Source: CAYHWW01 sp964360145 (GTDB taxonomy: Bacteria > Bdellovibrionota > UBA1018 > CAYHWW01). From it: a DNA stretch of 7,479 nt. Positions 5,295-7,479 of this stretch are shown in pieces. The stretch lies in contig CAYHWW010000164.1 in the NCBI GenBank assembly GCA_964360145.1, positions 1 through 7,479 of the forward strand. The letters run 5' to 3'. The notes beneath the pieces are model-generated. The model saw nothing but the letters and a program-made list of their open reading frames with translations, made no database searches and was not told the DNA's origin. The position numbers and the translations under genes were made by a program. Within the stretch, counting starts at the first letter, position 1, and every line of letters starts with the position of its first letter.

Positions 5295-6327
5295 GAATAC
5301 CTTCCTCAAGGGCGTGATCCGCATGAAATCCAGCCGCGAGCTGGGCCGCTCCCGTTTCCTCCAACAGGGGGCGCCGTGGGTCTATTCCAATGAGCTGCAG
5401 ATGCCCCCCCGGGAGAGTTTTGCCCCTGGGGATTGGGTTGCCTTGGAAACCGCCGACGGCCAGGCATTGGGCTATGGCTTCTTCAATGCCCATTCCCTGA
5501 TCTCGTTCCGCCTCTTTGAGCGCGCCCCCTTNNNNNNNNNNNNNNNNNNNNNNNNNNNNNNNNNNNNNNNNNNNNNNNNNNNNNNNNNNNNNNNNNNNNN
5601 NNNNNNNNNNNNNNNNNNNNNNNNNNNNNNNCGGGCCACGAGCACGTGGGGGCAGGTGCCCACGGATGTTTATGCCGCGGAGAATGGCGTGCGCTTTTTC
5701 TTCGATGCGCAGCGAGGGCAGAAGACGGGGTTCTTCTATGACCATCGGGATAATCGCCGGCGACTGGCCGAGCTCGCCGCCGCCGGCAGCTGGGGTGACA
5801 AGCCCCGCTTCCTCGACTGCTTCAGCTACGTGGGCTCCTGGGGTTTGGCGCTGGCGAAGAGCTGCCCCGCGGCCACGGTGGTTTGCGCCGACTCTTCCAG
5901 CGAAGCCCTCGCCTGGGTGCGCCGCAACGCCGAAGAGAACGGGCTCAAGGGCCGGGTAGAGGCTGTGGAGGCAGATCTTTTTGCTGATAAGAGCGTGTAT
6001 GCGGTCGGCGCCTACCAGGTAGTGGTCAGTGACCCGCCCGCCCTCACGTCATCCGCCAAGCAGGCGGAAGAGGGCAAGCGCGCCCATGAGAAGTGTTTCG
6101 CCCTGGCCCAGCAGGCCACCGCCCCGGCGGGGGTCACGGCCTTTGCCGCCTGCAGTTTCCACCTCACCTGGGATGACTTCCTCGATGTTTGCCACCGGGC
6201 GGGGCGTAAGAAGGGCCATAATCTCCAACTCTTTGAGTTGGGGCGCCAGGCCGCCGACCACCCCATGCTCTCCGCCTTGCCAGAGACCCGCTATCTCAAG
6301 TGCGCCTTTGGGCGGCAGATGCTATAG
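5293..6327 (+). CDS. rlmI: RlmI-type 23S rRNA (cytosine-C5) methyltransferase, interrupted by an assembly gap
   Basis: This is a class I SAM-dependent methyltransferase of the RlmI (YccW) family; in E. coli it makes m5C1962 in 23S rRNA. Residues 1-79 from ATG 5293 match the N-terminal PUA-like domain (APWVYSNEL, then GDWVALETADGQALGYGFFN). After the gap come GQKTGFFYDHRDNR (142-155), SAM motif I LDCFSYVGSWGLALA (174-188), the acidic end of the next strand in ADSS (199-202), and the DPP motif (247-249). AACSFH (285-290) carries the conserved Cys, and the C-terminus has QAADHPMLSALPETRYLK. These align closely with what I recall of E. coli RlmI. As written it has 344 residues including 34 unknown, against 396 in E. 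coli. The deficit falls at the gap (5532-5631), not at a truncated end. The frame is kept across the Ns. Other RlmI-like rRNA methyltransferases with a different target base are possible. Confidence 0.9.
   Translation: MNTFLKGVIRMKSSRELGRSRFLQQGAPWVYSNELQMPPRESFAPGDWVALETADGQALGYGFFNAHSLISFRLFERAPXXXXXXXXXXXXXXXXXXXXXXXXXXXXXXXXXXRATSTWGQVPTDVYAAENGVRFFFDAQRGQKTGFFYDHRDNRRRLAELAAAGSWGDKPRFLDCFSYVGSWGLALAKSCPAATVVCADSSSEALAWVRRNAEENGLKGRVEAVEADLFADKSVYAVGAYQVVVSDPPALTSSAKQAEEGKRAHEKCFALAQQATAPAGVTAFAACSFHLTWDDFLDVCHRAGRKKGHNLQLFELGRQAADHPMLSALPETRYLKCAFGRQML
5300..5307 (-). promoter_or_regulatory. ribosome binding site for the small secreted protein
   Basis: GAGGAAGG on the - strand with a 5-nt spacer to ATG 5294. 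It favours this start over ATG 5270. It lies within the first codons of the divergent RlmI gene, so it could be a coincidence of that coding sequence. Confidence 0.4.
5532..5631. other. assembly gap of 100 Ns
   Basis: A run of exactly 100 unknown bases inside the RlmI gene. The round number suggests a scaffolding placeholder of unknown length, although reading frame is preserved across it. Nothing can be said about the missing bases beyond what the flanking RlmI homology predicts. Confidence 0.98.
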
Positions 6328-6334
6328 CGCAGCC

Positions 6335-6964
6335 ATGTTTATAGCCACTGCTCGTGTCCTGTTGGGCTTTCTCATGCTTGCCGCCCCTGGCTTTGCCGCG
6401 GATCCTGTCCCTGTCGTAGCGGGTTGCATCCCCGCACTGGAGCCCACTGTCATTAATGGGCTCGCGAGCCAGTCCCTATGGCAGTTGCCTCGGGTGGATC
6501 GATTGGCTTTGGAAGAGCTCGTGAGTCGGGGCGAGTTCGCACGCTGGTATCAGATTTCCACGGATGGCATGCACAAGAGCCCCAGCGGCAAGTACAGGTA
6601 CCAGAAAATCCCCCATGCCCAGGGCCAGATATCCCTCATCATCAATATGAACCATTACCTGCTGCCCTTAGTGGCATCCGCTGACGGCAGTATCCGCCAT
6701 GCGTCAACTGGCGAAATTGTCGTCGATCCTTACCATCGCAGCAGTCTCTGGGAGCGCATGAAGGCATGGCTCTCCGTGCCTCAGAACTTGACCAAGGTGA
6801 AGCGCGGCGTGGCCATCGCTGCCATCGCGGGTACCGCCATAACAGTGGCCGTGCTCTACAGCCAGAACAGCGATGCGGACTGGTACGATGGGGGCCAGCC
6901 CACTGGTGGGCATGCCCAGCAGGTGCCAGATGCGGGTTCAGGGGCGGACTTGGGACACGAGTAG
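6335..6964 (+). CDS. exported or membrane-anchored protein of unknown function (209 aa)
   Basis: It starts at ATG 6335, 7 nt after the RlmI stop; there is no clear Shine-Dalgarno sequence, so coupling to RlmI translation is likely. The frame is open far upstream but only as a shadow of RlmI. Residues 1-21 (MFIATARVLLGFLMLAAPGFA) form a signal peptide with cleavage near 21-22. The mature region (about 25-155) has a single Cys (C31), an EFARWYQISTDGMHKSPSGK stretch and a later hydrophobic NHYLLPLVA. A second hydrophobic segment, about residues 159-175 (VAIAAIAGTAITVAVLY), is preceded by KVKR and followed by a short Gly/Asp-rich tail. This suggests an extracytoplasmic domain anchored near its C-terminus, with the basic residues before the helix. 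I recognise no family. It converges on the cyclophilin gene with only 11 nt between stops. Confidence 0.72.
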   Translation: MFIATARVLLGFLMLAAPGFAADPVPVVAGCIPALEPTVINGLASQSLWQLPRVDRLALEELVSRGEFARWYQISTDGMHKSPSGKYRYQKIPHAQGQISLIINMNHYLLPLVASADGSIRHASTGEIVVDPYHRSSLWERMKAWLSVPQNLTKVKRGVAIAAIAGTAITVAVLYSQNSDADWYDGGQPTGGHAQQVPDAGSGADLGHE

Positions 6965-6975
6965 GGCTTGAGGCG

Positions 6976-7479
6976 CTAGGCCAACTCAATTTTCGTGATA
7001 TTCGTGGGCTCTTTGGGGCGATCCTGGGGGCCCTTGGGCGCCTTCATGATCTTGTCCACCACGTCCATGCCGCTCTTCACTTCGCCGAAGATGGTGTGAC
7101 GGCCATTGAGCCAGGGGGTGGGCACCACGGTGATGAAGAACTGGCTGCCATTGGTGTTGGGGCCAGCATTGGCCATGGCGAGGATGCCGGGCTTGTCGAA
7201 CTTATCCGTGGGCTTGGTTTCGCATTTGAAGCGATAGCCGGGGCCGCCGGTGCCCGTACCCATGGGGTCGCCGCCTTGGATCATGAAGTCGGGGATGCAG
7301 CGATGGAAAATGGTGCCTTCGTAGAGGGAGCGGCCAGTGACAGCCTGCCCCGTCTTGGGGTCTTTCCACTCTTTTTCGCCGGTGGCGAGGCCCAGAAAGT
7401 TGGCCACGGTCTCGGGGGCGCGCTCAGGGAAGAGCTCCACTTCGATGATGCCCGCGGTGGTATGGATTTTAGCGATGGA
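6976..7479 (-). CDS. cyclophilin-type peptidyl-prolyl cis-trans isomerase (start beyond window)
   Basis: It catalyses cis-trans isomerisation of X-Pro bonds during protein folding. The frame is open to the window edge. The 167 residues present begin SIAKIHTTAGIIEVELFPE, the usual first strand of a cyclophilin, so probably only the initiator region is missing. The GTG at 7440 is internal to that strand and should not be taken as the start. Numbering from the edge, the active-site set is intact: R60, F65, M66 and Q68 in FHRCIPDFMIQGGD, A103 in MANAGPNTNGSQFF, F115, and W123, L124 and H128 in PWLNGRH. The tryptophan usual in cyclosporin-binding cyclophilins is present. An insertion, GEKEWKDPKTGQAVTGRS (about 34-51), sits before the catalytic strand, as in many bacterial single-domain forms. 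No signal peptide is visible, but one could lie upstream of the window. It ends 11 nt from the convergent 209-residue protein gene. Confidence 0.93.
   Translation of the reverse strand, partial: SIAKIHTTAGIIEVELFPERAPETVANFLGLATGEKEWKDPKTGQAVTGRSLYEGTIFHRCIPDFMIQGGDPMGTGTGGPGYRFKCETKPTDKFDKPGILAMANAGPNTNGSQFFITVVPTPWLNGRHTIFGEVKSGMDVVDKIMKAPKGPQDRPKEPTNITKIELA

Noticed and set aside
6029..6334. Upstream in-frame extension of the 209-residue protein into rlmI
   Set aside because: The extension is an Arg/Pro/Ser-rich shadow of RlmI; the signal peptide begins at ATG 6335, which fixes the start.

Overview
The window looks like a stretch of chromosome from a Gram-negative-type bacterium that I cannot place to a phylum. 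Signal peptides are frequent, most of the window is GC-rich, and the housekeeping proteins (CCA-adding enzyme, RlmI, cyclophilin, NFACT protein) are widely distributed. Bdellovibrionota, Verrucomicrobiota or a deltaproteobacterial lineage would all fit, but this is a weak guess. A run of exactly 100 Ns shows that the source is a draft assembly.

Region 1 (about 1-1000, + strand) is an accessory island with visibly lower GC than the rest. It holds the C-terminal end of what looks like an RHS/YD-repeat polymorphic toxin. An overlapping small two-helix membrane protein follows, then a fragment of RHS/YD-repeat core, then a second diverged copy of the same small membrane protein. This is the layout expected of a toxin gene whose C-terminal tip and immunity gene have been swapped, leaving an older displaced tip with its immunity gene behind. 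The two small proteins share a signature with two cysteines ten residues apart and look like an undescribed immunity family.

Region 2 (about 1027-3900) is GC-rich. It has an NFACT-family (RqcH/Rqc2-like) ribosome quality-control protein on the + strand. Converging on it, with an 18-nt overlap of gene ends, is a 451-residue secreted protein of unknown function on the - strand. That gene has a good promoter so close to its ATG that the transcript may be leaderless.

Region 3 (about 3893-5294, - strand) holds a class II CCA-adding enzyme/poly(A) polymerase. Upstream of it is a small signal-peptide protein whose 3' end overlaps the CCA gene by about 100 nt in another frame.

Region 4 (5293-6964, + strand) carries an RlmI-type 23S rRNA cytosine methyltransferase, interrupted by the assembly gap, then a 209-residue exported or membrane protein of unknown function 7 nt downstream. 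The RlmI start codon and the best start of the divergent small gene share one CATG palindrome, each with its own Shine-Dalgarno sequence.

Region 5 (6976-7479, - strand) is a cyclophilin peptidyl-prolyl isomerase, complete except for its first few residues at the window edge. RNA and translation functions recur (tRNA 3' end, 23S rRNA modification, stalled-ribosome rescue), but the genes lie on alternating strands and do not form one operon. I saw no tRNA, rRNA, CRISPR array or insertion sequence.
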